Virus record (IMG/VR): IMGVR_UViG_3300006330_000001
Span: 1-24,490 of that record
Source of the DNA: a virus
Direction: 5' to 3' (one strand)
DNA length: 24,490 bases
Positions within the stretch are counted from its first letter, which is position 1; every line of letters begins with the position of its first letter. Below the pieces are notes generated by a model that saw only the letters and a program-made list of their open reading frames with translations, was not told the origin of the DNA and did not search any database. A program made the translations under genes and the position numbers. Positions 8,301 to 16,545 of the stretch are shown piece by piece.

Positions 8301-8742
8301 GTGTGCTGGTCGCCTTGCCCGCCAACGCGGCCGCCACGGCCGTGCTGATCGGCTTGTTGGCGTCGGAGGTATTGTCGACATTGCCCAGGCCGACGTCGCC
8401 CTTCGCCAGCGCCACATCGCCGGTCTTGCCCGCGACCTTCGTCACCGCATTGACCTGTGCGCCGGCGGCAATGCCGGCCAGCTTGTTGCGCTCGGCCGTG
8501 CTGATCCCCGCCGATGCCGGCGCGAAGTCTCCCACATTGGCGCCAGCTGCGCTGCCGAGGTCCGCCGCGTTCGCCTTCCCGGGAAGCGCCGTCTCGATCG
8601 CATCCAGCCGGCCGCTAAGCGCGCCCTCGGCGCCCTGCGCGCGAGAAGTCTCTGCTGCGAGCGCCGTCTTGTCCGCCTTCACCTCGAGCGGTTCGGCAAG
8701 CGCGGTTGTCACTACAAAGCTGCGAACATCGGAAAGCGGCAT
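5326..8742 (-). CDS. large tail fibre with SGNH esterase domain
   Basis: 1138 residues; GGAG eight bases before the ATG. The N-terminal 250 residues are a fibre shaft with repeated modules: TAERNKLAGIAAGAQVNAV and SSERTKLSGIAAGATANDT, TSTQGGKADSALQPG and TSAQGAKADSAVQPD, plus GDVGLGNVDNTSDANKPIS, a motif widespread in phage fibres. A middle region (about 260-700) is beta-rich. An SGNH/sialate-O-acetylesterase-like domain spans about 708-1000: IGQSNS with Ser718, DQGEAD at 889-894, and TDSIHY with Asp973 and His976. The C-terminal ~140 residues form a beta domain. The likely role is receptor binding with deacetylation of a host surface polysaccharide. The catalytic residues look intact. Substrate is unknown. 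Confidence 0.85.
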   Translation of the reverse strand: MPLSDVRSFVVTTALAEPLEVKADKTALAAETSRAQGAEGALSGRLDAIETALPGKANAADLGSAAGANVGDFAPASAGISTAERNKLAGIAAGAQVNAVTKVAGKTGDVALAKGDVGLGNVDNTSDANKPISTAVAAALAGKATSTQGGKADSALQPGASIEQLADAADFKRMTSSERTKLSGIAAGATANDTDANLKNRANHTGSQPIASVTGLQDALDDTATSAQGAKADSAVQPDDLDARVSPVEALIPRAPERAGDARALFSNATTGDPLGRAPVSVGSVVAAAGYGAALRLAGADVDPVAGYVDIAPRIAVPIYPGRTYRLTYRIARAADPADPANNGVELRWQNLNQNKNNVSNVRLGDVLTPVVADGVVTYSFVIGKDGAPGDLDYVVPPSAVYGLPFVRIYGNGQQTDLIAIEPPEDITDLGGVDVGGLGQEVSDLAEGLSTEVTERQAAIAAQEQALQSGLTAEQQARTAAMSAETLARRQYDARGAGAPPVAGAHVVDGKMILAEDDNGAFFYVDPVTGHVRLHNLQLDGGEGIVANGRMPLVRAQGGQPVLSFDLFDRRTIADYGEVLGTPPTADFDFLRVTEWDEVGQPLAGYEPGQRIRLHPRVLDGLTIQGDQNKVPQLWAVVESPSGPTRMKRQLTFSQHGVTGYQVIQRPDGAKPGLVRISCNDTDPIRDRHKVRHAHWHVSEPATAAPTKMVYALVIGQSNSVAGGSYGTNPAGVTGPQTIRTAMPIRNAAFPSRLLTWNGGTIPYQGNLDGDAIVGGVESRTIPIDPSRIASLVPMREGLGEVGADVRGGWTRESFVTALATHLNGPNGYDGSVYLASASFGFGSLSFAKLIHDGVDWMQPWLNALASIDSAKAIADAKGLALEVHILMDQGEADWVNPNYRAQVEAAWPGMKSAIVSRTGQAIAPQLFYHQTIQAKGNQAMPADSGLAQVELARNNADIHILPPHYFTDFDTDSIHYKAPEEAWRGALSGEAMADWLIRGETTALMMESATWTGSRLTVTMNHAVARDTETIILSAANGGLTHYNSAGTTVSVSSSLIDQANPTRIVATMSAAIPAGAVETARMGYGNQAVANPPSQGFDGGQRTVFKRADWRRYSLIDGRPLDVFATIQTLAATQEA

Positions 8743-8745
8743 GGC

Positions 8746-9114
8746 TTACTCCGGCAGGAGATTGATTTGGCCGTAGATCAGAAGCGGAGATTCCCCGGCC
8801 TTGGTGAAACGGATTTTGTGGGAGAGGCGGACGACCTCATATTGACCTTCGACAGCGCCGAAGATGCTGCCGTAGATGCTAACCAAGACCTGCCCGTTGT
8901 CGGCATCGGTCAGGACAACGCCAGTCACGTCGCGGCTTGTTTCGATGCCGGCGACGGCGATAGTGGAGGCATCGCCAGACTGTTCACGAAACTCCATCGC
9001 CGCATCTATGCCGGTGAGGTTTACCGGATCGCCATTCACGTCGCGAGCAAGCAGCGTGAATTGCTTCGCCCCGGAGCGGGGAACAGCAATGTCCATCTGC
9101 CAGGAACCCGACAT
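8746..9114 (-). CDS. small tail tip/baseplate protein
   Basis: 122 residues from the ATG that overlaps the upstream stop (TGATG at 9116-9112); a TTG one codon earlier is less likely. The sequence is all-beta in character: MDIAVPRSGAKQFTLLARDV, then DPVNLTGIDAAMEFREQSGD, and GQYEVVRLSHKIRFTKAGES. The opening, with a 'D.NG.P.NLTG' turn, resembles the N-terminal domain of baseplate upper proteins of the BppU type, a similarity I note but cannot confirm. It sits just before the large fibre gene, so it may link the fibre to the tail tip. Confidence 0.6.
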   Translation of the reverse strand: MSGSWQMDIAVPRSGAKQFTLLARDVNGDPVNLTGIDAAMEFREQSGDASTIAVAGIETSRDVTGVVLTDADNGQVLVSIYGSIFGAVEGQYEVVRLSHKIRFTKAGESPLLIYGQINLLPE

Positions 9115-9812
9115 CAAGCCGCCTCCGCAAGAGAGACTGACCGATCTTCAATGAAACTGACTGCCATTTCGGCGCTTCGGCCAAAGGACAGGGGAGGGCT
9201 CAGATCCTGACCCAAGGCGAGCTTGCAAATGGCCATGGGCCAGTCGAATGTCACGGCCTCACCAGCGCTGATCGGGTCCCGGATGGGGGGCACGAATGAA
9301 AACGTCGCTTGCTGCCCGACCCGTGCGATAATGCGTTCGATCTTGAAGGCTCGGCCAGCAACCATGCCCTTCATGCCAGCCTGCAAGCGCGCGCCTTGGC
9401 TGACATTCACCGCCATCTGAGTCGGAATCGCACCAGGTGGTGTCACGACGCTGGCTACGATATATGGGACTGCGTATCGGACCTCAGTGGGGAAATCCGG
9501 ATCATTCGAGAATAGCTGCGATGGCCGCGCAGGGGCGCTACCGTTTGCCGGGCGAGGCGCGGTGTAAAGGGATACCAGCGGGACAAAGAAGCGGCGACCC
9601 GGCATGTAAGCTGTCCAAGCGTCCCACAGGCGTATCAGCGCGGGGGTTCTCAGGGCGATCCCTGAATAGGTTATTTCCCAACGTCCGCCGCCATCGGTCT
9701 GGATCGCGGTCTGGTCGCCGTTGATTGCGGTGCCGCCGTCGATCATCATCGGCACCACGTCCGCCTTGACGATCTGCGGGTTGAACCGGTGCGTGGGAAA
9801 GATGGGGAGCAT
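9114..9812 (-). CDS. tail protein, unknown
   Basis: 232 residues starting MLPIFPTHRFNPQIVKADVV. It is beta-rich, with GGGRWEITYSGIALRTPALI, an aromatic run AWTAYMPGRRFFVPL and a C-terminal part TFSFVPPIRDPISAGEAVTF. No family is recognised with confidence, but this kind of protein is common beside tail tip genes in alphaproteobacterial phages. No Shine-Dalgarno sequence precedes the ATG; the conserved CGTCCGTAGC motif lies 32 bases upstream. The next gene overlaps by one base at the stop. Confidence 0.6.
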   Translation of the reverse strand: MLPIFPTHRFNPQIVKADVVPMMIDGGTAINGDQTAIQTDGGGRWEITYSGIALRTPALIRLWDAWTAYMPGRRFFVPLVSLYTAPRPANGSAPARPSQLFSNDPDFPTEVRYAVPYIVASVVTPPGAIPTQMAVNVSQGARLQAGMKGMVAGRAFKIERIIARVGQQATFSFVPPIRDPISAGEAVTFDWPMAICKLALGQDLSPPLSFGRSAEMAVSFIEDRSVSLAEAA

Positions 9813-9844
9813 GGCTGCAAACGTGGCGACGCAGCTTGCCTCAA

Positions 9845-9854
9845 GCTACGGACG
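9845..9854 (-). repeat. intergenic motif CGTCCGTAGC, copy 1
   Basis: Exact 10-mer on the minus strand, seven bases after the stop of the 9862-10383 gene and 32 bases before the ATG of the 232-residue tail gene, which lacks a Shine-Dalgarno sequence. One of five exact copies in the window, all in the same orientation and all between genes. Confidence 0.7.
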
Positions 9855-9861
9855 GGACGCG

Positions 9862-10383
9862 TTACTGCTCGATCAGCAAAGCATTCGCGGTCGCGCCGGC
9901 CAATACGGACACTAACCCCGTTAGAATGGCTTGCTGCTGCACCAGGATCTGCGCGCCGGTCTTTGTCGGCGTTCCTGTGACGGTCGATCGTGTTGGACCG
10001 GACAGGACGGACGTGGTGGCTGGAAGCGGGATTACCGCGGGCGGATTTGCGAACCCGCCTGACGTGTAATTCAGGGTTGCAACCCCTTGCGCGTTGGTCT
10101 GCGCTGATGCGGTCATTACGCGCTTGGCGGCGTTGAAGTTGAACGCATCCGCCTTGGCTGCGACATAGCCGGCAGTTCCGAGATACAGGCCGATCTGCGG
10201 CTTCGCCCCTTGGCCGCCAGCCCAATCCACGACCTTGATGAGGGTTCGAACGCCGTCCTGCTCGCCAGCTAGCACAGGCGACCAGCCGTTATCGCCATTC
10301 GAGCCAGGCGAACCGTCCCGCACCTCGCCGAACGTCCTGACGCCGCCATTGCGCCATGTCGTGATGACCTTCCGCAAGCTCAT
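9862..10383 (-). CDS. small fibre/tip protein with collagen-like turn
   Basis: 173 residues. The ATG overlaps the upstream stop (ATGA), indicating coupling to the hub gene. Residues 20-40 contain a short collagen-like stretch, RDGSPGSNGDNGW, followed by DGVRTLIKVVDWAGGQGAKP, a combination often seen at the C-termini or linkers of phage tip proteins. The middle has a beta segment with TASAQTNAQGVATLNY, and the end (..GAQILVQQQAILTGLVSVLA..) is hydrophobic and helical, perhaps an oligomerisation element. Probably a tail-tip appendage translated together with the J-like hub. No exact family known to me. Confidence 0.6.
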   Translation of the reverse strand: MSLRKVITTWRNGGVRTFGEVRDGSPGSNGDNGWSPVLAGEQDGVRTLIKVVDWAGGQGAKPQIGLYLGTAGYVAAKADAFNFNAAKRVMTASAQTNAQGVATLNYTSGGFANPPAVIPLPATTSVLSGPTRSTVTGTPTKTGAQILVQQQAILTGLVSVLAGATANALLIEQ

Positions 10384-12584
10384 GATATCACCACCGATCC
10401 GGCATAGGTTGGGGATCCGGCGACACCTGCTGCGCTGACCGTAACCAGCCAGTAATGGCGCGTCGAGCCGCTGGGCTGGCCAGTGTCGTCGTAAACTTGG
10501 TTCGCGCCCAAGGTGCCGGGAAAGTCGCCATTGACCTGGTTTGCCGTGTTGAAATTGTTGGTGCCGTTGCGGAAAAGCCGGGTTGCCGAATAATTCGAGC
10601 TGGTGGGATCGCGCCAGGCAATCAACGCCTGCCCAGTGGTCGGGCTGGTCACAGCGGTATCGGTCACTGGAGCGGGAGCAAGGCCGGCCGTCGACGTGCT
10701 GACTGACGCCATCTCCGACCATTCGGAAATGCGCCCATCGCCAACGCCATAGGCCACCTCGACATCGATACCGACGTTGATGGGGACGCCCGTTGTCAAT
10801 AGTTGTGCGGATGGACCTGGATCAATGTCTGAATATGCCTGCTCCAGCCAACTTCCGCCATCTGTGGTGACGCGCCAACGCGCATACCAAGTGATGTCTG
10901 ACCGATCGAAGCCATCCACCGTGATGCGGATGCGCGCGCCGCTTCCTGCATCTCCTATTTCCGCTTCAGCGCTAGCAATGATCGGAGTAGCGAGAGGTGC
11001 TGGAGCGACGCGGTCGCCTTCAGCCGCAGGCTCCCCCTCTTCGGTGGCAGGATTCCAAGCATCGATATTGGCATTCGCGGCTACCCAGGTGAACGTGACG
11101 CCGCCGGTGGCGACATTCCGGGTGATTGCTGTAATCTCCGCGACGCCGTCGAAGAATATCGTCCCTGCTTCCTCAATGCGAAGGTTGATATAGCGCTGGC
11201 TGCGCGCGATGCGCCCCGCCACGTTGGTCGTGACCGTGCCGCGGTAAGGCGCATTGGCCCGCGCCATGCGCCGCTTCGCCAACCTGCGGACCTGACCCCA
11301 TGAGGGAGTCTGTAAGTCCAGCGTTTCCGACAGCAGCGCCCCGCGCTCTGTGATGTCATCCTCATCACGCCAGGCATCGCATTCGACGCTGTTATATTCG
11401 TGCGCCTTCGAGACGTAGGAACAGACGATCTCGTTGACTGCGCTGTCATCATCGACGCCAACGCCTTGCCAATCATAGGCGATGATATGCTCAGGGCCGA
11501 TGGAGACAGTTGGTGCCTGGAACTTGCCGGCGTGGACCGCCACGGAACCATCGGCCTGCGTCGCCATCCACCCGTCGCAAAGCTGGAGTAGCCCTGCCTT
11601 GGTTTCGCCGTGGGGGGCAACCAGCGAATGTGACAAGCAGGACCGGTAACGCGCCTCGGTGCCCCCTGCTTTGAGCGTCACAGCCTCATCACAGACATCG
11701 GACGCGGTGCGCCAGCTTGCGAGGGATGGAGCGATCTTGCGGTTATAGAAAGCAACCCGAAGCGCCATCAGTTCGGCGGCATATCCCGGATCAGTGACGG
11801 GGATCGTGGGCTTGGGGGCCTCCCTATAGAGCATATAGTGCATGAGCTGGCGGATCGGGTTTTCCGTCCAGGTCCATGCGCTGTGGTCGCAGGGGTCTGC
11901 CGCCCATGGATCAGGGCACTTCTGCCATTTGGCGGCGATAGAGGCGGTTGGGACGCCGCTCGGGTAGCGCTTGAGGAAGTTCTTGGACTTTACCGAGGCA
12001 AAGCGCGTATAGATCAGGCAGACGCCATCGCCGCGGTGATTGCTGGTCCAGACTCCGGGCAGATCATCTATGATGACGGGGATAGTGGTCCCTGGCGTCC
12101 GCCCATCCGTCCAGTAGAACCGCGTCGTGTCGTCGCCATAGCGGCCATCGGACAGACTGTTGATGAGGCCGCCGGGGTAGCTGACGCCCGACTTATGCGT
12201 TACCTTGTCATCGCCGAGATAGAAGGCGACAGGCGAGGTCATCGGACCATCATGAACCGCATAGCCGTCGATCGCGGCCCCGTTGTTGCCGGTTTCGTAC
12301 AGGAAATAGGCCCCGTAGAGGCGGCTTTCGCCATAGGCGCCGACGCGGGGGGGGCGCGAGGTTTTGATCGCCGTCGATGAGGCTGGCGTCGGCGTGGGCG
12401 GCGGTCGATCAAGGGCCGCGATCCCACCAGCTAGAGTTCCGCCGATCGCTGCGCCAAGAGGTCCGCCAAGGCTGGTCCCGATGGCGGTGAAGGCCACCGA
12501 GCGGACAAGATTGCCAAGATCGCGATCGATCAAGGAAATCGGTGCCGTCACAACCCCGATGATACGGCCCAGCGTCCTACCCAT
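10380..12584 (-). CDS. J-like tail hub / host specificity protein
   Basis: 734 residues from the ATG at 12584, whose first bases overlap the upstream stop by eight; an upstream in-frame ATG at 12614 is possible. A glycine/alanine-rich hydrophobic N-terminus (VAFTAIGTSLGGPLGAAIGG) precedes a beta-rich core of about 500 residues (YGESRLYGAYFLYETGNNG, MHYMLYREAPKPTIPVTDPG, AYDWQGVGVDDDSAVNEIVC), the layout of phage tail-tip attachment proteins that close the tube and bear fibres. The last ~200 residues contain fibronectin III-like repeats (ITWYARWRVTTDGGSWLEQ; ATRLFRNGTNNFN; HYWLVTVSAAGVAGSPTYAG). The gene follows DUF6950, the usual order in siphoviruses of this type. It would contact the host receptor or the cell surface. 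Confidence 0.75.
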   Translation of the reverse strand: MGRTLGRIIGVVTAPISLIDRDLGNLVRSVAFTAIGTSLGGPLGAAIGGTLAGGIAALDRPPPTPTPASSTAIKTSRPPRVGAYGESRLYGAYFLYETGNNGAAIDGYAVHDGPMTSPVAFYLGDDKVTHKSGVSYPGGLINSLSDGRYGDDTTRFYWTDGRTPGTTIPVIIDDLPGVWTSNHRGDGVCLIYTRFASVKSKNFLKRYPSGVPTASIAAKWQKCPDPWAADPCDHSAWTWTENPIRQLMHYMLYREAPKPTIPVTDPGYAAELMALRVAFYNRKIAPSLASWRTASDVCDEAVTLKAGGTEARYRSCLSHSLVAPHGETKAGLLQLCDGWMATQADGSVAVHAGKFQAPTVSIGPEHIIAYDWQGVGVDDDSAVNEIVCSYVSKAHEYNSVECDAWRDEDDITERGALLSETLDLQTPSWGQVRRLAKRRMARANAPYRGTVTTNVAGRIARSQRYINLRIEEAGTIFFDGVAEITAITRNVATGGVTFTWVAANANIDAWNPATEEGEPAAEGDRVAPAPLATPIIASAEAEIGDAGSGARIRITVDGFDRSDITWYARWRVTTDGGSWLEQAYSDIDPGPSAQLLTTGVPINVGIDVEVAYGVGDGRISEWSEMASVSTSTAGLAPAPVTDTAVTSPTTGQALIAWRDPTSSNYSATRLFRNGTNNFNTANQVNGDFPGTLGANQVYDDTGQPSGSTRHYWLVTVSAAGVAGSPTYAGSVVIS

Positions 12585-12978
12585 GAAGACACCACACAGC
12601 CAGAACCGCGTCATGCTCTACGGACGCGAAGGCAAGCCCCCGCTCAGCAACAACGCACCACCGCTTGCCGGTGAAGATTGCCCCGGCCTCTTGATTGAGG
12701 ATGCGCAGGATGCCGATGTCTCCGGGCTGCGCATCGTCTTGCCGCCTTACGAGGCCAGCATCAGCCAATCCCCGCTCGAACAAGGCCAGCAACCCGCCGC
12801 CGACATTGATCAGGTCGTGCGCCTCGCTATCGGTGCCATAAGTCCCACGCCAGGCCGCCATCGGATCAGCCAGGCCGTTGTCAATCGCCCACTGCGCCGG
12901 CATGGTGCAGCAATCCCATATGCCAGGTTCGCGGCGACGCTGCCCGGCCTCCAGCAGCCATGCGCCAAGGTCAATCAC
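12577..12978 (-). CDS. DUF6950 family NlpC/P60-like tail protein
   Basis: 133 residues from a GTG whose bases overlap the upstream stop (GTGATTGA); an ATG at 13068 would overlap the previous gene by about 98 bases and is unlikely. The pattern GIWDCCTMPAQWAIDNG near the start, DPMAAWRGTY, GDIGILRI and a final AVLAVW match the DUF6950 family, which sits where lambda-like phages carry the tail-tip NlpC/P60 peptidase (gpK). The Cys-Cys pair would hold the candidate nucleophile. It may trim peptidoglycan during entry, but activity is unproven. A nine-base copy of the CGTCCGTAG motif lies inside its 3' end. Confidence 0.7.
   Translation of the reverse strand: MIDLGAWLLEAGQRRREPGIWDCCTMPAQWAIDNGLADPMAAWRGTYGTDSEAHDLINVGGGLLALFERGLADAGLVRRQDDAQPGDIGILRILNQEAGAIFTGKRWCVVAERGLAFASVEHDAVLAVWCLHG
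12618..12626 (-). repeat. partial motif CGTCCGTAG inside DUF6950 gene
   Basis: Nine-base match on the minus strand followed by A instead of C. It is within coding sequence but lies 33 bases before the preferred ATG (12584) of the hub gene, the same spacing as the intergenic copies. It could be chance. Confidence 0.4.
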
Positions 12979-13531
12979 TTGGCCCGAACCTGCGCGATGT
13001 GCCTGCTGTGATCCCGCCGACATTGCTGAAAATCGCGTCTGTCGGATATTTGCGCCGTTGGTCGGCATCGGTGAAATAGGCGTTACTGGCTCGGGCGCGG
13101 ATGCTGTCCCCCTGCACGATGGTCAGGGTGATAGACCGCGTGACCTGACCGTCATTGCTTTGAGGGCGGCTGACGGTCAGGGAGCGGGCTTCGAAAGTCG
13201 CCTCCCATTCGATCGACGCAATCGACCAGTCGTCATTGTAGCGGATCGTTCCGACATAGACGGGGGCGTATCGGACGCTCTCGGCATCTTCGATCGCCAG
13301 CCTGATCGCCGTTTCCGATACCCCGCTGATGGTGAGGTCCAGACGCTCGGTCGTTCCGTTGATGAGGGTCTGCCAGTCCGGCACCCCGACCAGTTCGCCA
13401 CCACCAAGAGCGATCATAGGCGAGGGGACAAACGCATCGGCGGGGATCAGCAGATTGCCGTGGCCCCCATGGATCAGGGCAGGGTCATCGCAGTCGATGA
13501 AGGCAATGTAGCTTTCGCGGTAGAAGGGCAT
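12971..13531 (-). CDS. tail tip protein, unknown
   Basis: 186 residues. The ATG overlaps the tape measure stop (TGATG), so translation is coupled. The N-terminus MPFYRESYIAFIDCDDPALI is followed by a beta-rich body (RLDLTISGVSETAIRLAIED, WEATFEARSLTVSR) and a C-terminal FTDADQRRKYPTDAIFSNVG. The 'TDADQ..YP.D..F..V' signature is one I associate with proteins between tape measure and DUF6950 in alphaproteobacterial siphoviruses. By position it would be a distal-tail or tip adaptor, though no experimentally defined homologue is known to me. Confidence 0.65.
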   Translation of the reverse strand: MPFYRESYIAFIDCDDPALIHGGHGNLLIPADAFVPSPMIALGGGELVGVPDWQTLINGTTERLDLTISGVSETAIRLAIEDAESVRYAPVYVGTIRYNDDWSIASIEWEATFEARSLTVSRPQSNDGQVTRSITLTIVQGDSIRARASNAYFTDADQRRKYPTDAIFSNVGGITAGTSRRFGPSD

Positions 13532-16488
13532 CAGGTGCCATCCCGCTGGAACTGCGCCAGGCGGGCGGGCATGGCCTTGGTGACGACTTTGCCCATCGCA
13601 CCGGCGGCTTGCTGAGCCTGCCGCCCGCTTAGGGTCAGAAGCTCTCGCGCAAAGCCTTCGGGGGTGACGCTGTTACGAGCGTCGATGCTGATCTGCTGGT
13701 TGATGGTCGCGGCGTCGGAGCGCGCGCTCAGCCTGTGGTTCGGAACGACCACGCCGGCCTGCTGGGGGACGAACATCTCCCGCCCGCTTTCGCCGACCAT
13801 ATAGGGCGTGCCAGCCTTCACAGCGCCGCCGATCGCGCGCCCGCCGCCAAACAGGCTTCCAGCCAAGGAACTGAAGAAGCCTCCGATACCTCCGCCGCTA
13901 GAGCCCGCCTGCGAAAGCGCTTCCGTGATCGGCTTGATCAGCACGTCCTCAATAAGCATGTTCAACAGGCCTGAAAGCAGCGGGTCTTTGATGCCGATCT
14001 GCTTTTCGATGCCGCTGCGGATGCTGTCGCGGACATATTGCAGTTCGTCCACGACATAGCCTTCGACCAGATCGCGAGTTTCGCCTTCGTCGCGTTCAAG
14101 CTGGTCGCGATAGGCTTCCAGAGGCGACTGGTTCGCCCGTTCGGCAGCGCTATGGCGGCTGTCGCTAACTTCCCCAAGAACGCCTAGGGCGGCTTGCGCG
14201 CGCCGGCCTTCTGCGGAGTTAGCGCCCTCTAGCTTGATAATGGCATCAAGCTGCGCCCGCTGATAGCGCTCCTCCAAATCGATCGACGCAAGAGCAAGCC
14301 GCTTGCGTTCGGCGCTGCTCTCGGCAAGGTCATACTGATTGCGCAGGATTTCCTGGTCGGCACGGAATCGTTCGTCGGCCGCGTCTTGCGCCTGACGGGC
14401 AAGCTCGATTTCAAGATCGCGGGCGATGCGCTGGCCATAGCGACCGGGCTGCACAACGATTTCGCCATCCTCGCCCTGCGCGCCGTAGAGACGGTCGATC
14501 GCTGCCATCGCCGCTTTGCGCTGGGCATCGGTCAGGTCTTTGTTCGCCTTGATTTCGGCGACACGCTCCTTGCGCTCTTCGGTCAGGATCTGGCGCTGGA
14601 GTTCGGCGCGTTGTTCTGCGCTCGTTGCGAGGTCCAGCTTGGCCTGCAATTCTTCCTGGCGCAGGCGGGATAGATCGCGTTCGGCCGCTTCGGCGTCGGG
14701 ACCGGAGGGAGTGGATTTCGAGCCGCCAGTTTTCGTCTTGGGAGGTTTGACCGGCGGCGAGGAAGGCGTTTCCTTGAAATCGTTGAGCGACGTATTGATT
14801 ACGTCGGTATAAGCCTCGCGCGCAGCCGCCTCGTTCTTGATGGCCGCATTGAGGTTTTCGCGCTCCTTCTTTTCTGCCTTAGCGGCCTCAGCCTGCGCGC
14901 CCGGAAACAAGGTATCGCGCACAGAGCGGGTGAGACGTCCTATCGCGCCCACGGCACTGCCACTGGACTGATTTGCCGGGTCGCGGGCTGCCTGTGCCGC
15001 GCGACGGTCTAGAGCAGCTTGCGCTTGTTCGCGGTTAGCGCGAGCTATGGAAACGGATGCCTTTGCCTGCTCAATAGCTGCCTGCTTGGCCTGAGCGGCG
15101 ACACGGCCCCATGCCTGAGCAAGAAGGTTCGCCTCCCCCGTCAGGTTGGCAGTGGCAGTGAGCGCATCCCGCTCTTTCTTGGTCAGGTTGTTGGTTTCGG
15201 CCGCCGCCTGTGCCTTTTTTTGGCGGGCCGCATCGAACTGTGATGCCTGATCGGCGATCGCCGTAGATAGCGATTCAGAGGACGCCTGCGCCTCAGCTTG
15301 GCGTGCGGACAGGACGGCAATACCGGCACCCAATGCAAGGACGGCGGCACCCACAGGGCCACCTACAGCAGCCAGTAGAGCGCCACCCGTGCGTGCGGCC
15401 ATGCCTTGAGCGACTGAAAGGCTGGTGACAGATGCCGCCGCCAACCGTGCAGCCGAGGCTTCACCCAGCAATGCCGCGTTGGCCTGATACGTCGCGCCTG
15501 CCAGCGCCTCGGCGGTGAGCGCAGCGCGGGTGTTGGCGGCTGCCAGAGCAATGGAGGAAGTGGCAGAAGCGCCGGCCGCTGCGACATAGCGAACGCCCAT
15601 GACGGTCGCGATGACGGCCAGTGCGGTCGATACAGTGTCCAGATTGTTCGCCAGCGACTGAATGCCAGATGCTAGCGCCCCTGCCGCGCCACTGCTTGAC
15701 GCCGCTGATCCGACGAACTCAATCAGACGATTGTTGAGGCTGGTGAATGCGCCTTCCAGAGTGAGGGTAGCGTTCGCGGCTTTTCCTTCTACCACTCCTG
15801 CCCCTGCCAGAATGGCCTGGAAAAACTCCTGAGAAGTTACATTCCCATCGTAAACTGCCTTGCGCAGCTTCTGGACTGAACCTGCATATTTTTCAGACGC
15901 TGCGGCAGCTTCAAGCAAGGGACGAAGGCCGCCTTCGTTTATCTGAGCCCATTCTTCAGCCTGAAGCTTTCCATTGCTGAATGCCTGAACGAGCCCCAGC
16001 ACAGCACCCGATGCTTCCGCCGAACTCTTCCCGGTGATGATCAGGGATTGCGCTACCGCTTCGTTGATGCGCATGATCTGCGCCTGTGTAGCGCCAAGCT
16101 CGCCCCCGGCTTGAGACAGGTTGCCGTAAAGGTCGGCAAGAGTATTGACGGACACGCCGTATTTTCCGCCCAGATCGAGCAGCTTGGCCTGTGTCTGCGC
16201 AAGCGCCTCACCTTCCAAGCCAGCGACACGCAGGCTGTTTTGAAGGCGGGTGTAACTATCCGTCAGGGCGATTACTTGCTGCGCGCCGAAAAGGCCGGTC
16301 AGCGCCTTAAAAGCCGATCCAATCTTGCCCGAGGACAGCGCAATCTGCCGCTCCAGCGCGACCATCTGCCGCTGTTGCGCCTGCGTGACCCGCTCGAAAG
16401 TGGCTGCCGACCTACGAAGATCGGCCTCATATTTGCCGACGCGAGCCTCAAACTCGACAATCACTTCGTCTGCGGTTGGCATTGCCAT
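13531..16488 (-). CDS. tail tape measure protein
   Basis: 985 residues from ATG 16488; a second ATG two codons on (16482) is equally possible and would give the 31-base spacing to the upstream motif. Residues about 75-240 match the tape measure N-terminal domain: YTRLQNSLRVAGLEGEAL, SVNTLADLYGNLSQAGGELG, SAEASGAVLGLVQAFSNGKL, then QKLRKAVYDGNVTSQEFFQ. A hydrophobic stretch follows (GGPVGAAVLALGAGIAVLSA), then a long Lys/Glu/Ala-rich coiled-coil region (about 400-740), then a glycine-rich end with GGGRAIGGAVKAGTPYMVGE and MFVPQQAGVV typical of tape measure C-termini. It sets tail length. Length at about 1.5 angstrom per residue suggests a tail of roughly 150 nm. Confidence 0.92.
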   Translation of the reverse strand: MAMPTADEVIVEFEARVGKYEADLRRSAATFERVTQAQQRQMVALERQIALSSGKIGSAFKALTGLFGAQQVIALTDSYTRLQNSLRVAGLEGEALAQTQAKLLDLGGKYGVSVNTLADLYGNLSQAGGELGATQAQIMRINEAVAQSLIITGKSSAEASGAVLGLVQAFSNGKLQAEEWAQINEGGLRPLLEAAAASEKYAGSVQKLRKAVYDGNVTSQEFFQAILAGAGVVEGKAANATLTLEGAFTSLNNRLIEFVGSAASSSGAAGALASGIQSLANNLDTVSTALAVIATVMGVRYVAAAGASATSSIALAAANTRAALTAEALAGATYQANAALLGEASAARLAAASVTSLSVAQGMAARTGGALLAAVGGPVGAAVLALGAGIAVLSARQAEAQASSESLSTAIADQASQFDAARQKKAQAAAETNNLTKKERDALTATANLTGEANLLAQAWGRVAAQAKQAAIEQAKASVSIARANREQAQAALDRRAAQAARDPANQSSGSAVGAIGRLTRSVRDTLFPGAQAEAAKAEKKERENLNAAIKNEAAAREAYTDVINTSLNDFKETPSSPPVKPPKTKTGGSKSTPSGPDAEAAERDLSRLRQEELQAKLDLATSAEQRAELQRQILTEERKERVAEIKANKDLTDAQRKAAMAAIDRLYGAQGEDGEIVVQPGRYGQRIARDLEIELARQAQDAADERFRADQEILRNQYDLAESSAERKRLALASIDLEERYQRAQLDAIIKLEGANSAEGRRAQAALGVLGEVSDSRHSAAERANQSPLEAYRDQLERDEGETRDLVEGYVVDELQYVRDSIRSGIEKQIGIKDPLLSGLLNMLIEDVLIKPITEALSQAGSSGGGIGGFFSSLAGSLFGGGRAIGGAVKAGTPYMVGESGREMFVPQQAGVVVPNHRLSARSDAATINQQISIDARNSVTPEGFARELLTLSGRQAQQAAGAMGKVVTKAMPARLAQFQRDGT

Positions 16489-16513
16489 GGATGGTCATGG
16501 CGGGCAGGTTCAT

Positions 16514-16523
16514 GCTACGGACG
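16514..16523 (-). repeat. intergenic motif CGTCCGTAGC, copy 2
   Basis: Exact 10-mer on the minus strand, 31 bases before ATG 16482 (or 25 before ATG 16488) of the tape measure gene. It is preceded by TAG, as in copies 3 and 4. It also lies 22 bases upstream of the divergent plus-strand membrane protein gene. No Shine-Dalgarno sequence precedes the tape measure start. Confidence 0.7.
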
Positions 16524-16545
16524 CTAGGAAGCAGGGAGGCTCATC

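Noticed and set aside
12577-13068. Longer start of the DUF6950 gene at ATG 13068
   Set aside because: Would overlap the previous gene by about 98 bases with a low-complexity leader; GTG 12978 overlaps the stop neatly.
16441-16545. Sigma-70 promoter for the plus-strand gene (TTGGCA or TTGCCA near 16476-16487)
   Set aside because: No credible -10 element at the right distance.
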